From contig JAEUBA010000001.1 of the NCBI GenBank assembly GCA_018257865.1, positions 806,001-870,000 on the forward strand: DNA of 64,000 nucleotides, read 5' to 3'. The notes beneath the pieces were generated by a model. It was not told the DNA's origin and searched no databases. It was given only the letters and a program-made list of their open reading frames with translations. Below are positions 35,370 through 46,811 of this stretch, piece by piece. Within the stretch, counting starts at the first letter, position 1. Each line of letters starts with the position of its first letter. The translations under genes and the position numbers were made by a program. Source of the stretch: Stereocaulon alpinum (lineage: Eukaryota; Ascomycota; Lecanoromycetes; Lecanorales; Stereocaulaceae).

Positions 35370-37150
35370 TCAGCAATCGCACCGACCGTAATATCGAGGC
35401 CACGGTACAACATCTTTGATATTGCCAATACCGGCAAGGTAGGCCAAAAGCCTATCAAAACCGAGCCCAAATCCTCCATGGGGCACACTACCATATCGAC
35501 GTAGATCGGTGTACCAATCAAGGTTGCCTTTCTCGGCGGACGGCGACATATCCCCAATATTTCCCTCAGAGAGCGTTTTCTCAGCGGACACGTTGAGGCC
35601 ATGGTCGCGCATTGCTTGTGTCAAATTCTGGAGACGATGTTCACGCAGGGACCCACCAACTACCTCACACATATCTGGAAGTAGGAGATCGAAGCATGCG
35701 ACGGTTTCGTGTTCTGAAAATGCGTCGGCGTTCGAAGACGAAGGAAGCATGTAGAAAGGCTTGATCTCCTTAGGGTAGTCCGTTACAAAAACCGGACTAC
35801 CGTTCCCCACGGCCGCCGCTAGGTATTTTTCATGCTCTAGCTGCAAACCGGTGGCCCAGGATGGCGGGAACTGGAACTGTACTTCCTTGGACTCGGCCGC
35901 GTCTTGAAGCTGCTGCATCGCATGTCGGTAAGTAATTCGAGGCCATGATGTTCGCATAAGCCCGGTCCATCGCTGATCAATAAGTGCAGGGTAGTATGCA
36001 TCTCGAGTCTTCTCGGATGCATCAGACCCTCGATGGGCATGAAGAAGCTCTTCTATGAACCCTGAGCCATGCAAGTGAAGTATCAGGCTTCGAATCATGT
36101 CTTCCACAAGGTTCATGACTTCTTGAAGACTCTTAGTCTGGAGCTCTGCCTCCAGCATCCAGAATTCACTGACATGTCGAGGAGTATCGCTCCTTTCGGC
36201 CCGGAACGTTGGCGATAACGTCCAGACCTTTTGATGCTCGTTGACGAAGGCTTCAAGGTGCAGTTGCGATGAGACCGTCAAGAACTTTGGATTGCGAAAG
36301 AACGCAGGACATTGGTCTTGTGACGGCGTGACATCATTCTTCGTCAGAGGAGTTGGAGCATTCGAAGAAACAGTAAAAACCTCCCCTGCTCCTTCGCAAT
36401 CGCATGAGGTTATGATAGGTGGCTGTAAGCGAACAAAATGGCGATCTCGGAAATATTTAACGAAACAAAAATCACATTCAGATCTCATACGCGCGAGTAG
36501 TGCATTGAGCGGAGTACGCAGCCTAAGGTGCGGTAGGGTCCGGAGATATTCGGCGCTATGGTATTTCTTTTGGATTGGGTATTTCTGCAGAGCGAGCTTT
36601 ATCAGCTCTCAGCTCTGCTTCATTATGAAAACTAGGAGCCACAAGGAGTCCCACTGCCGATCACGTTAGATGTACCAACGCACCTCTGCATCAGCTTTTC
36701 CGAGGATCCTGATGTTCTCAGCCTTGAGTTCATGCTTCTGCTCCTTTCCTACTGGGGCAGGTTGCCAAACCCCACTTATCTCCACGAATGTTCCCGTACT
36801 CAAGCTGCGAAGTTTTCCTCGTCAGAAATCTCCGCATTAGGTGGAACAGATCAACGGACTCACCTATCAGCCTGGTGAGGTTCTAGCAGGGTTTGCAGCG
36901 AATGCGTTGTCGATCCGTCGCCCAGCTCGAGGAAGGAGCGATGCTTTTGATTTCTAATCGTCCGAACAGACCCCGCCACCGTTATTGACTGGCCATCACC
37001 TGTTGGTTGGGAGGTCAAAATGGTAGCTATATTTGGCGTGGATGTGGGAGCAGCAGAATAAGGTCGCCACGTGTACTGGCAAGGATTATAATAATTTGGA
37101 ATTGCACATTGTAAAGGCCAATGTGATAGGCGAATAGAGCGCCATATCAT
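35370..37150 (-). CDS. SLM5: Mitochondrial asparaginyl-tRNA synthetase
   Basis: Three exons (36864-37150, 36684-36804, 35370-36584; introns of 59 and 99 nt) encode 540 residues. The N-terminus (MIWRSIRLSHW, then NPCQYTWRPYSAAP) is basic and aromatic without acidic residues, as in mitochondrial presequences. Residues about 45-130 form the OB-fold anticodon-binding domain (VAGSVRTIRNQKHRSFLELGDG), followed by YPIQKKYHSAEYLR. The class II catalytic core carries motif 2 (FRAERSDTPRHVSEFWMLEAE) and motif 3 (GLGFDRLLAYLAG), and ends PRYYGRCDC. The enzyme charges mitochondrial tRNA-Asn with asparagine. The family call is secure; the gene symbol is by analogy with the yeast mitochondrial enzyme. Confidence 0.92.
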
Positions 37151-38588
37151 GGCTGAGTAGCAGCCTTGATCGGATAGTCCGGGCGGTATGATCAGTAGAA
37201 GTGTGAATGCTGCTCAGGTTGTTATGACTAAGGGAATTGAGCTTGCGAGAGAAGGAGCTAAAGCACAGGAGCGGTCGGAAGCAGGTACTGTGATAGGTTC
37301 GCCAGGGAGGTACCATTAGTAAGCGCTAGTAGCCCTATCATGGAATACCTAATGCTTAAGTCGAATCAAAACTCACTACGCTCCCAAGAACATAAAGAGG
37401 CGGGTTAAACTTCTCCTACGATGCCAGTGGCACACTCTTTCTCTACGTCATGGATGCAAGCCACTTGCAGCCGGTTAAAGCTCCGGCTGCGGTCAATCGT
37501 TAAATGTCCGGGATTTGGGGCTCTTCGGTTCCCGAGTCACTGCTTACAAGATGCAATTTAAGAGCATATTTTTGACTCTGTTCTTCCCGCCCAGTAATGT
37601 ATTCCTGACATGATGCGTGATGCGTATTGAACACCATCACATCATGCTTACTGCTGACAATGTTGCTATTCCTTGTTCCTTGCCCGAGTGCATGGGAGAA
37701 ACAGGATTCACGAGTAAAGAGTAAAGTAGGTGTGAAGCGCCGATGGATGACCTCGATCCAATTGGTTAGCGGCTGTCGGGTTCTCAGCTCCGAACTGGTG
37801 GAAAGGTCTGTGAGGTCTAGGCCTTGAACCCTTAGCTCAACAATTGCTCCACATGCACCGGCAGCATCGCAAGCCTGACAAGCCTGACGAATGGATGGTA
37901 TAGCAACAACAGTAAGCCTTCCTGCGAATAACCGTATGCTGCCGATCTCAGATCCTTGGGTCGTTAGTGGGATCTCAGATGCCACGCTGCAGCATCGTAA
38001 AAGGGCGGGAGAGCATCCCGTCAAGCCTCGAGATCTCTGTGGCACAAGACTAATGCGTCTCTATCTTGCCTCCCACTCTCGCGATTGGGTAATCACTACC
38101 GACTACACATCGACTACACACGACTATAACAATACTATATGACTACATCCCGATCGTTGTGCTCTCGCGTATCGTGATCCACCGTGCACTTACTTTCCTC
38201 ATCTTAGATTACTGGCTAAGGCTTGAACCGTCTGTTCACCATTGGACTATGCCTGCCTAAGTCTTCGATTTAAGGCAAATGCAACTCAGTCGGCCGAGAA
38301 GCTCCTCGTGCCGCTGGCAGAACGCACAGGAAGCAGGTGTCATGGGGCATTTATCCGCTGCATGTTTTTTCCTGTTCATCTGAAGCCTCATCTTGTCGAC
38401 GTTTATATGGGCCGTGCTCCACGCCCACCATGGTACCCCTCTCTTCGGAGGAATATTTAAGTCATTTAAAGTTTATACCCAATCTTCCCTGCTGCTGAGC
38501 TTGTCCAGTGAATTCCTACCATTCCTTGCCACAAACACAAGTACCTCAAGCATCACATCTTTGAGACTTTATCATTTCTGGGGGAAGT
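37151..38588. other. Divergent intergenic region, 1.4 kb
   Basis: The flanking genes point apart. A 181-codon minus frame at 37500-38045 begins without ATG and has no domain, so I do not call it. No RNA gene recognised. Confidence 0.5.
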
Positions 38589-39543
38589 ATGCCTCAAGCC
38601 AAAGCAAAACCGTCAGAGATTGCTTCCGAAGCCAAAAAGACATACACTTCATACATCCAAGCGCAATATCCGCAGTTTCCTCCTGTCTCTATCTCCTACC
38701 CAGACTCATCAAAGCTTCGCCTGTCCTCTCGAGCTGGCTCAACAAATAAGCTTCGCGTTGCAGTGATTGAGGGTGACCCGGTGGATGTTGCCTTGGGCTG
38801 GCACGACTCTAACTTGGAAGAAAATGGAGCAACCAGGGACATGCGCAAACAAGCAGCAGCTATACCAGTTGTCAACATGGCTAACGAGAAGCGGGCTGGC
38901 GGCGACTGGGAATCTGGACTTATAGCACCAGAGGAATGCCTCTGCCGACGTTCGAATCTTGCCAAAGTACTCACAACACCCAGTTCCCAATCGGGGCAAG
39001 TGCCCCACTACCCTATACGAACAACTGGGGGGATTTATTCACCTCACGTCGGTGCGTTTGCCCTTGACAGTATCCTCTGAAAGAATTTCTGACTGAAAGA
39101 TCAATGCAGTGGTATTTCGCTCTGGTCCCGACAAGGGCTACACTGTTTGGAAAACCTGGAGAGCTTTGCCAGTCATCTCAGTTGCACCGATACGACGTCC
39201 TAAACTTGACGAGTCCGGAATGGACTACTCATTCAGCCAAGAACGAGAACTTATGAAAGAAAAGATGCGAACAGTGCTCAGAATCGCTGCCACACGGCAA
39301 CATCCAGATCTCTGCATCGGTGCATTCGGAGTCGGTTTCGGCTTCCGCAACCCAGCGTTCCAGGTCGCAAGCATGTGGCGAGAGCTTCTCTTCAGCGATA
39401 AGGAATTCCAAGGGGCCTTCGGTAACATCGTCTTCGCCCTTGAAAGCACGACCAACACCGCCTCAAAAGGTGGCATGACAGATCTCGAGGTTTTCAAGAA
39501 GGAGTTCGACCCCTCGAATACCCACAGGACAACATACAGATGA
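38589..39543 (+). CDS. PARG-like macrodomain protein (DUF2263), 298 aa
   Basis: Two exons (38589-39051 and 39110-39543, intron of 58 nt, GTGCGT to CAG) encode 298 residues. The core matches the microbial-type poly(ADP-ribose) glycohydrolase family: VAVIEGDPVDVALGWHDSN, then NMANEKRAGGDWESGLIAPEECLCRRS at residues 96-122, then GGIYSPHVVVFRSGPD, ISVAPIRRPKLDE, RTVLRIAA and GAFGVGFGFRNP. In bacterial-type PARG the signature is GGG-x6-8-QEE; here it is A-G104-G105-D with P114-E115-E116, so the catalytic Glu pair is kept but the third Gly and the Gln are changed. It may remove ADP-ribose from proteins or act on free ADP-ribose. No targeting signal is seen. The start is the first ATG. Confidence 0.82.
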
Positions 39544-41816
39544 TATGCCAGATCCAATGGACGTTCCGATGTGGCGGCACACTAATGCATGGCGGTTCTC
39601 GGCACATTGCGCCAGTTCAGGCCTGCCGCATGACCCACAACACCGGAACCAGATGAGGGGAAGCATTTCGATCGAGAGGGTTGTCGCCTTCATATATAAT
39701 ATTTATCATCTGGAACAGCCTGTGGGTATGTTTGATACCCGCTACGGAAGACTTCGGCTTGCTCACGACTTCGGGTATGGGCAGCAGCCAGACTTCTTCC
39801 GCCCAAGTATCATAGGAGCGCGGTTATGTTTTTCTGGTTCTGACAGTGTGGTGGACCTGGTTCGCAAACGGCAGGCATTGTACAAGCTGCAGGAGGACAT
39901 CCCTCCGACTAAGCCCACCGGTTACAGCAATAGCGTTTAGGATAATACAGGGATAGTGAAAACGGTCGGTTAGAGCAAGCGAGGGCGTCCATGACATCAG
40001 TCGCATCGGCATATGCAGTCAAATGTCCGAAGTCCGGTTATCAGTCGCAATCATTGTATGCATGCGATTTGTCGATTTCTTCAAGAAAGGATATAAGTTA
40101 CGGGATAGATAAAGTATACGCGCAGAGCAACAATTAGACCCTGAAGACGACTTTCATCAATTGAGTTCGGAGATAGTCCCGGAAACAAGCAAATAGTTAC
40201 TCTGTGCCTGGATAGGATAGTAGGTTAACCCTCTGGACAAACCACCCTCCCCAGCCTTTTCTACTTTCCACTTTCTTATGACCCTGACTCACCTCAAGCT
40301 TCTCTCAGGGATATACCGGATGATCAATTCAGTACTAAACATATCTGCCGCTCGCATGCTTATACCTGCTACCAATCACCAATTTATCTACCTCCCCAGC
40401 ACCCGAATACAGACTTGCCACAGTGAGTTCAACCCGGTACACGTCAATATCTTGAAAACCAGCAGACCGCACTGTCACTCGTATTCAATCTTGCAGCCGA
40501 GGCCGCCCCGTCTTCTCTTGATACGCCCTGTTCTGGTGACCTAGGAACTCCCTCTCCCCCCCGCCCCTTAGTCGACCCACAATATCCCACTCATGCCCAT
40601 GCTCACACCTATCCTCGTCCCAATACCAATTTCCCAATCCCCAATAGCTTGCTTCCCTCCCCCTCCCTTCTCTCTTCTTCCCTTTTCTTGCTCTACCTCC
40701 CCCCCTTCCCTTGCTGTCCCACATCATTCCCAATCTCAGCCGGACCAAAGGAAGCACCTGGTAGCGACGCTGTAGCCAGCCAGCAGACAAGATGCACCAC
40801 ACGGACCTCCTCCTCCAACGGCCCAACCCATTTCACATCCTTCTCGACCTCCACGCCACACTCTATCTCCCTCGCTGTCCCTGCGATCCTGCCTCCCTGC
40901 GTGTCACAGCCCGCGTCTCATCTCCCTTACCAGCTCCCGTGGAGGCCCCCTACACAATGAAGCCGTCATATAAGCCATCTTCATCGCTTTTTTATGTCAC
41001 GAAAACTGATAACCATATCTTGCTCACTGCCGGCTGCGCAACCCGGTCAGGTGAAGGGTGTCACTTCGTTAATGAGGCCTTTTCAATACATTGACACACT
41101 TTTTCTACATATTGACACCCCCTCTGCAGGCCCCTCCGCGGGAGCATCTACGGAGATCTCCAATATGCAGACGGTGACCAATTGACCACTAAGCCTGCCC
41201 CAGCCCTGCATCCGGCGGTTCCTCCAGAAAGTGATCGATCCCCCAGACGGCTCCCTCTTGCTAATCACCTACTACCTCAAGAGAGTCAGGTATCAAAGTA
41301 CCATGCCCCTAAACGAAAGCAGATATCAGACCCGACAAAGACACGTCAAGACAAGATGCACTAGCTCTCTCTCAACCTTTCACAATCTTCCCCCCCCCCT
41401 ATTCTTCACCGCATCTCTTTTCTTTTCCCTGAAGGATCCATCCCCCTGAACGTCCAAACCTTATCCCACCCCCAAAGCCGCTGTCCCCGGAAAGCGCTAA
41501 AGTCCCAATCTCCAGGCCCACTTCCGATCGCCCAAACGACCTGTTCTAGGCCACGCTTCCGGGTAACCCAGGCGAGTGTGTGGCACCTCAGTGCGTAAAT
41601 CCTCTTCCTTCCCCTTTTCCCAAAGAGAGAAAAACAAACGTCCACCATTCCCACCTCCACTTCCAACTCCAACTCCCCCTCCCCACAAACCCATACTATG
41701 ACATTCACCCACCAACATGCTCATACATAGAGCCCGCTTAATCAACAACATCATAGATCTTTCCCCCTCGACGTTCCAGTAAGAGAAAAGTTTCACGATT
41801 TCCCGGGCAGCGTTCC

Positions 41817-41863
41817 CCCTAAGCGAGCCCCTAAGCGAGGACCCTAAGCGAAGCCCTGAAGCG
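41817..41863. repeat. Tandem repeat of CCCTAAGCGA units
   Basis: Four units of 10-13 nt occur in a row: three with CCCTAAGCGA and one degenerate CCTGAAGCG. They are followed by TATTAGTGCAGTACC. Arrays of this kind sit in terminal repeats of some fungal DNA transposons, so this may be a transposon end (inference). Confidence 0.6.
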
Positions 41864-42138
41864 TTACTGTATTAGTGCAGTACCTACCTTACTTCGGGCA
41901 CTAATAAAGCGGCTTTGTGATCCGCCTCCACCATCCCCATCAAACCTCAACCCCCAACACCTCTCCCTCCCTCCCCCACCCACCAAATCCCCCAAAAATC
42001 ATGCCCACACAGCGCACAGCGCCCAGTACAAAAATCCCCTCCTCACTCCAAAACATTCACCCAGAAAAAATCCCAAATACACATCCCTCCCCACCCCATC
42101 ACCGCCGCACACCCAGCCGATCACCCTAACCCAGCCAA

Positions 42139-42338
42139 TCAGCCCTATAAGGCTGAGGTCTGAACAAACTTTTTCCATCTTTATAGAAATCGACCTTTCA
42201 ACCCCTTTCTATAACAAAAATATATTTAAATATATCGCTGACCGACCCTATTACGTACTACCGACCTTACTATCGCCTTTCATCAGGGCTTAGGGTGTTA
42301 TCAAGTACTATGTTCAGTAGTCAGCCCTAGGAGGCTGA
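42139..42338. mobile_element. 200-bp element with imperfect terminal inverted repeats (MITE-like)
   Basis: The left end reads TCAGCCCTATAAGGCTGA and the right end TCAGCCCTAGGAGGCTGA, each itself nearly palindromic. Read inward on opposite strands, the first 30 or so bases agree at roughly 70 percent, including CTGAACA about 20 nt in. The interior is AT-rich (TATATTTAAATATA near 42220). No coding capacity and no clear target-site duplication are visible. The size and structure fit a non-autonomous DNA transposon or its decayed copy. Confidence 0.45.
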
Positions 42339-42800
42339 TCGGCCGGGGGGGGGAACCCTTCTAGAGACCTTGCAGGGACAACCTTAGCTTCAGGGTAGTG
42401 TCCAGGGCTAGGCAAATTCCGTGCTTGCACTCAAAACAACACCAACTCTGCGGCGGCGAATTTATAACAGTGCTCTATCAGATCATATTAATGCCAATAG
42501 TATTCAAAAGAGCTTAACGAATTCTATAGATTCGTTATAGGTTGCCAACGACACTGTATAATAGATATTAATTAGTAAAAACTCGATGGGTAAAAGTAAA
42601 TTTCAATGTTCAGAGTTTTGATGGAATAGTTCAAATGCGCTGTCGTATCAACGGTATTCTCTTCAGTATAGATAAGCCGCAGTCCTAACTCAGCCTCCAG
42701 AGCACCTAAAAGGAATTAACCAACCAGAAATCTCTGCACAGAGCGTAGAAGGAATGTCCTGCATTCATTGAACCACCAAGTCTATCTCCCCAAGAAGGAA

Positions 42801-45152
42801 TCACGAACCCCCCTCCCCACCCTCCGTAGCCCTCCAAAAAGTGTCCCAAGGCGTACAAGTCCCCAGCGCACGCTTCATATGAACATTAACAATCGTCAAC
42901 CCATAAACATAGCTAGCATTGACCCATCCGAACCCCTCCCTCGCAACGCCCTCAAAGTCACTTCCCTGATTCCCATATTCCGCTTCAACTTTATGAGGAT
43001 CAATAGGGCGAGTAACATCATACTTTTCTACAACGATTCCATTGAAGTCGACAAAGGCTTTTGTGACCATGTACAGCCACTTATAGGCGAGTCTCTCGGC
43101 TTCTTCTTGGAAGCCGTAGCGGAGGAGTCCTGTCCAGGCGAGTATTTGCTGGGGAGCCCATCCTGGGATGAAGTCAGTCATGTCGGAGCTCAGGGCACTG
43201 CACAGGGAGCTCTACCATAAGGATAATCCCACTGGCGACTAGGCCGCTCAATACCAATCTTTCCTCTCGACTCTTCCGTGCCCGAAACCAACCCACCAAT
43301 AGCTTCAAATTTAGGAAGAGCCTTAATAACCAAAGCAGCAGCCTGGCGAGGTTTTGCCATCCCAGACCACATAGCCCAAAAGGTCGTCGCGGTTTCATAA
43401 CTGGTCTGCTCCTGCTTGACCGTATCATAATCAAAGTACATGCCCTTGTCTTCATTCCAAAGATAGCGGTCAACTGCCTTGCGTCGACTCTTGGCCTTTC
43501 GATCCCAAGCTGCAGCTGAAGTTTCGACTTGATAGGGCTTTGTACCCTGGACACCACCCCACCACTCGGGTGGTATAGCGAGATGGCCGCCGAAGTGGAC
43601 CTCAATAGTCCGAGCAATGTCGGTCTCGTATTTGTACAGTAAAGAGTTAAGGTCAATAGTTGCAAGGTCTGCGGCGACATTTTCCAGACGGTAAGAGGTA
43701 TCATGGCCTGACTCACGCACAGCACGATCATGCAAAAAGTACTTGTCTAGCTCAGGTTCAGTAATGGTTCCATCGCTCTTGTCGTAAGCTTTGATAAATT
43801 CAGCACATGTCATTCCATACTTCTTTGCATACGGCTCCAGTATGCGAATGAAGTGAGTTTGCTCAGTCTCAGGTGGAACACCGATACCTTCAGGGCGGTA
43901 CCGCGACAGGCCGGTCAAAGGGTCCAGTCGAGGTGACGCCGTCCATACTGTGTTGTATTCCTTGATAGCAGCAAACACTGCCTCCTGAAGAAACGCCAGA
44001 GCGTTCGGCTCATGTTTGATCGTCTCGTAGACCCTCAGGGCCATATCCGTGAGGAAAGGAGGATGTGTTCGTCCCAGATAGTAGGTCCGGTTGGCGTTGA
44101 ATATCTTACCGTAGTGCTTGATGCAAAAGCAGAAGTTGAGGACCATGCCTTTAGCTAGGTCACTACGCTCATTGATGAGAAGCCCAATGGTTTCCATGTA
44201 GCTGTCCCATCCGTACATCTCATTAAAGCGGCCACCAGGTACGACAAAGGGTAGACCACGCAACTCAGTGGTTCCGGTACTCGTATCAATGTACTGTTCC
44301 ATGGCAAGAGCCAGTAACCCTGGCTTGTCATTAATGTCCCGGATCCCCTCAGGCGTGATGTCTTCGGGAGCTAGCCTGACAACGTCAAGTCGAATTTGGG
44401 GCTGCTCCTTGGCCAATTGTTCGTAGTACTGAATCTGGTCTGGGCAGCTTACTGGAACGTAGACCCTGGGCCTTGGATCATCAGTCCAGTCCTTGGGGTC
44501 TTTGCCCGCGAGCTCGATAGACGAAGCATCAAGACGGCGTGAAAGGTTATCCCAGAAGGAAAACCGAATGAGGCGTGATAGCCGCTGGACTGGATTCTCA
44601 TTCAACCTTGCTTCGTCAAGGACAATGTGTTTCCGACCATACCCTTGGGCTAATGTCAACTCCTGGAGTAAGTTTGAGAGCATGTAGTTCCCGCGAACGT
44701 CGACGTGCTTCTGTCCATGGGATCGCACTGTTCCGAGAGATATGACTTTGGGACCGTGGTCGTCAATGGTGATCTGAATGTTGTGGTCGGTATCTTCCCG
44801 TGAAAGCAAGCTCTTTAGGGTCGAGTCCACAGGTATCAGGAACCTGCGGGGTTCGCTGGTAGTGTCATCTAGGGGTTCAACTTAGAGAGACATTGTAGCT
44901 GATTTTTAACGAGTCCTTACCCAGGCTCAGTCGTCGGAACGATGGGAGACTACTTGGCTCGTGCAACTGATGTTAGGTCAGGGGTGTGATCAGATGGTAT
45001 TGTAGAGCAAAGTTTACCGAAGTATGCGTTCTGTGGCCATGCTGGTCCTCTCGTTCTAATTGTCTGTCTGGGGCATAATAGACTTGTGCTGGGTCGAAGG
45101 CGTCAGTAGTTTCTGGATCTACACGAACGCTGAGTAGACGTGGAGCCGTCAT
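42801..45152 (-). CDS. NTH1: Neutral trehalase (GH37), 731 aa
   Basis: Four exons (45018-45152, 44921-44966, 43216-44868, 42801-43162; introns of 51, 52 and 53 nt) encode 731 residues, close to the family norm. Both trehalase signatures are present: PGGRFNEMYGWDSYM and QWDYPYGWAP, the second completed only by splicing intron 3. A calcium-binding loop D86-T-D-x-N-I-Q-I-T-I-D-D precedes the catalytic domain. Exon 2 supplies R56-R57-L-S59, a protein kinase A consensus that in yeast and other fungi governs activation. There is no signal peptide, which fits the cytosolic neutral enzyme rather than the secreted acid form. It splits trehalose into two glucoses during germination and recovery from stress. 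Start ATG 45152 is the first in-frame Met. Confidence 0.95.
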
Positions 45153-45747
45153 TGTGATGTTTCTAAGGATAATAGGAAGCAAAAGTAATAAGTCACGAAG
45201 AAAAGTAGTCGGAGTGAAGAAGGGTGTCAATAAGGGAAGGCGAGTGTGGATGTGAGAGAAGATGGAACGCAAAACTTCGTTTCCAACTTGTTCAGGAGCA
45301 CTTGCCTTCCCGGACTACCGATGGCATTTGCATGTTGGGAAGGAAGCCCCAGTGATTGACCATACGAAAACCATATCAATTCGACGTCTCATCTCCGTGA
45401 ATCGCCCTGAAAACGACACCTTGAGCAAGAAAATGTAGCCACCTATACGCCATGCCTACATCCACGTGCGGGGTATAATAGACCTGAACTCGTCTGGAAT
45501 ATGCGTCTCAACCTGAAATGACCATGGCTCCCCTATCAAATTGCTCGACTCGCTCTTATAGAATTCGTGATATATTTGTCGTGAAAGGTGTTGGGAATAT
45601 TTCCTAATATTGCTATGCCTTTGCCTTGCCTGAGCTGCTTGACCGCGTGAAACTATAGTATTGGTACGTGAGAACGTCAGCCAGCATTCCTAGTGTAGCG
45701 ATCTCACTCCTGAGAATCATGAGGCGCAGAGACGGGATGATGTAGAC
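45153..45747. other. Intergenic
   Basis: Promoter of the trehalase gene and 3' flank of the small membrane protein gene. No clear stress element (AGGGG cluster) or other feature identified. Confidence 0.5.
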
Positions 45748-46220
45748 TCACGGTGTCCTAGATTTTGGAGTTGCCTCAATCTCTTTATTCCAGCCCAAGC
45801 GCGATTTATATGCGGGCCAGCTAGAGTAGTTCCAGGCCTTGACGAGAAGACTGTGAGAATCGAAATGGTGTTAGCTTGATTCATGCATGGATCTGCCTGA
45901 CGTAGCCAAACAGGAGGCGCCCGAGACTATCCACGTGCTCGCGCGAGCTCGGCCGAGTAGGCGTCTGGTATCTGAAAGAGGAGGGTATATAGGATGGTCC
46001 ATTACCTCTGGGTCTGATCAACATAGTTCTCCGTCTTGATCTCCTTGACTCCAATCTTCATGCCCTCTTTCCCAAAGCTGACATTCTTCTGCTCCATCTT
46101 CTTCGACGTCTTATCAGCGATGTCCGTCGCAATTGTGTAGACCACGTATCCAATGAAAGCCGCAATCGCGAGGACGAGGAAGAGGACGACGAGCGGTACG
46201 AGGTTTCCGAGCATCGTCAT
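45748..46220 (-). CDS. Small conserved single-TM protein, 105 aa
   Basis: Two exons (46006-46220 and 45748-45850, intron of 155 nt, GTAATG to CAG) encode 105 residues from ATG 46220; ATG 46214 is an alternative. One membrane helix (LVPLVVLFLVLAIAAFIGYVVYTIA) lies near the N-terminus, followed by a charged soluble part with KTSKKMEQKNVSFGKEG and, after the splice, VKAWNYSSWPAYKSRLGWNKEIEATPKSRTP. I recall the same pattern in uncharacterised proteins of many ascomycetes, including the SRTP end, so it is likely real and conserved. Function unknown; the topology suggests a tail-exposed protein of an internal membrane. Confidence 0.75.
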
Positions 46221-46811
46221 TTTCAGATGAGGGTGGTGGAGACACGCGTGGGGGGTGTCCTGGTGGCACACGACAGAATCCCAGGTCGGATGTTGCAATT
46301 TAATAATGGGATGAATGTTGTAAAGCGCTTTTGCGGTAATTGAAGATGTATTGATGGTTTTGTTATCCAACAAGCAGTGTCCTAGAGGTAGAAGGAAAGG
46401 AGGCCTCGCAATCCTGTTTGCTCCATCAGCTTAGAGGCTGTGCAGCTTGGTTGGCATAAGGCTGATCGTTCTGTGCCTCTGAGCCCCTATTTGAGGCCTG
46501 GACCCTTGGCATCATGGCATGTACTGTGGGTAGCACATACGGTTACAGGGATAGAGTAACAGCTAATTAATTTGCATATACCTAATCGAAAGGTGGTTTA
46601 GGATCTATTGGTCTCAAAGATACGTGTCTTTCACCTTGTATCTCAAGACAACTATTCGCTATCATCATTTGCCTCGTCCATTAGTCCCCACGCTCTACGA
46701 TCGTGACATGAGCACATCATGTGCCAGTACCAATCCTACATCTATGATGTCGAGAGTGATATGCCGCGCAGAATATTCAATTAGAAGACCACACATCCAT
46801 TTCACACCCAC
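46221..46811. other. Intergenic
   Basis: Promoter of the small membrane protein gene and 3' flank of coatomer alpha. Nothing else seen. Confidence 0.5.

Larger units (their letters stand above)
39544..42800. other. Gene-poor, pyrimidine-rich and repeat-bearing region
   Basis: A 131-codon frame (39545-39940) begins one base after the PARG-like stop and is probably 3' UTR. From about 40540 to 41760 the plus strand is C/T-rich; within it the ATG-started frame 40792-41094 has a coding-like third-position C bias but no recognised domain. From about 41817 to 42338 lie a short tandem repeat and a terminal-inverted-repeat element, listed separately. The rest up to the trehalase stop is AT-rich and featureless. 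Confidence 0.5.

Noticed and set aside
37500..38045. 181-codon minus ORF between AsnRS and the PARG-like gene
   Set aside because: The start is GTG, not ATG, and no domain or splice pattern is seen.
38215..38255. tRNA-like GGCTTGAACC stretch
   Set aside because: No matching arms or cloverleaf could be built on either strand.
39545..39940. 131-codon plus ORF one base after the PARG-like stop
   Set aside because: The PARG-like protein already ends at a family-typical position; this frame has no recognisable domain and most likely lies in the 3' UTR.
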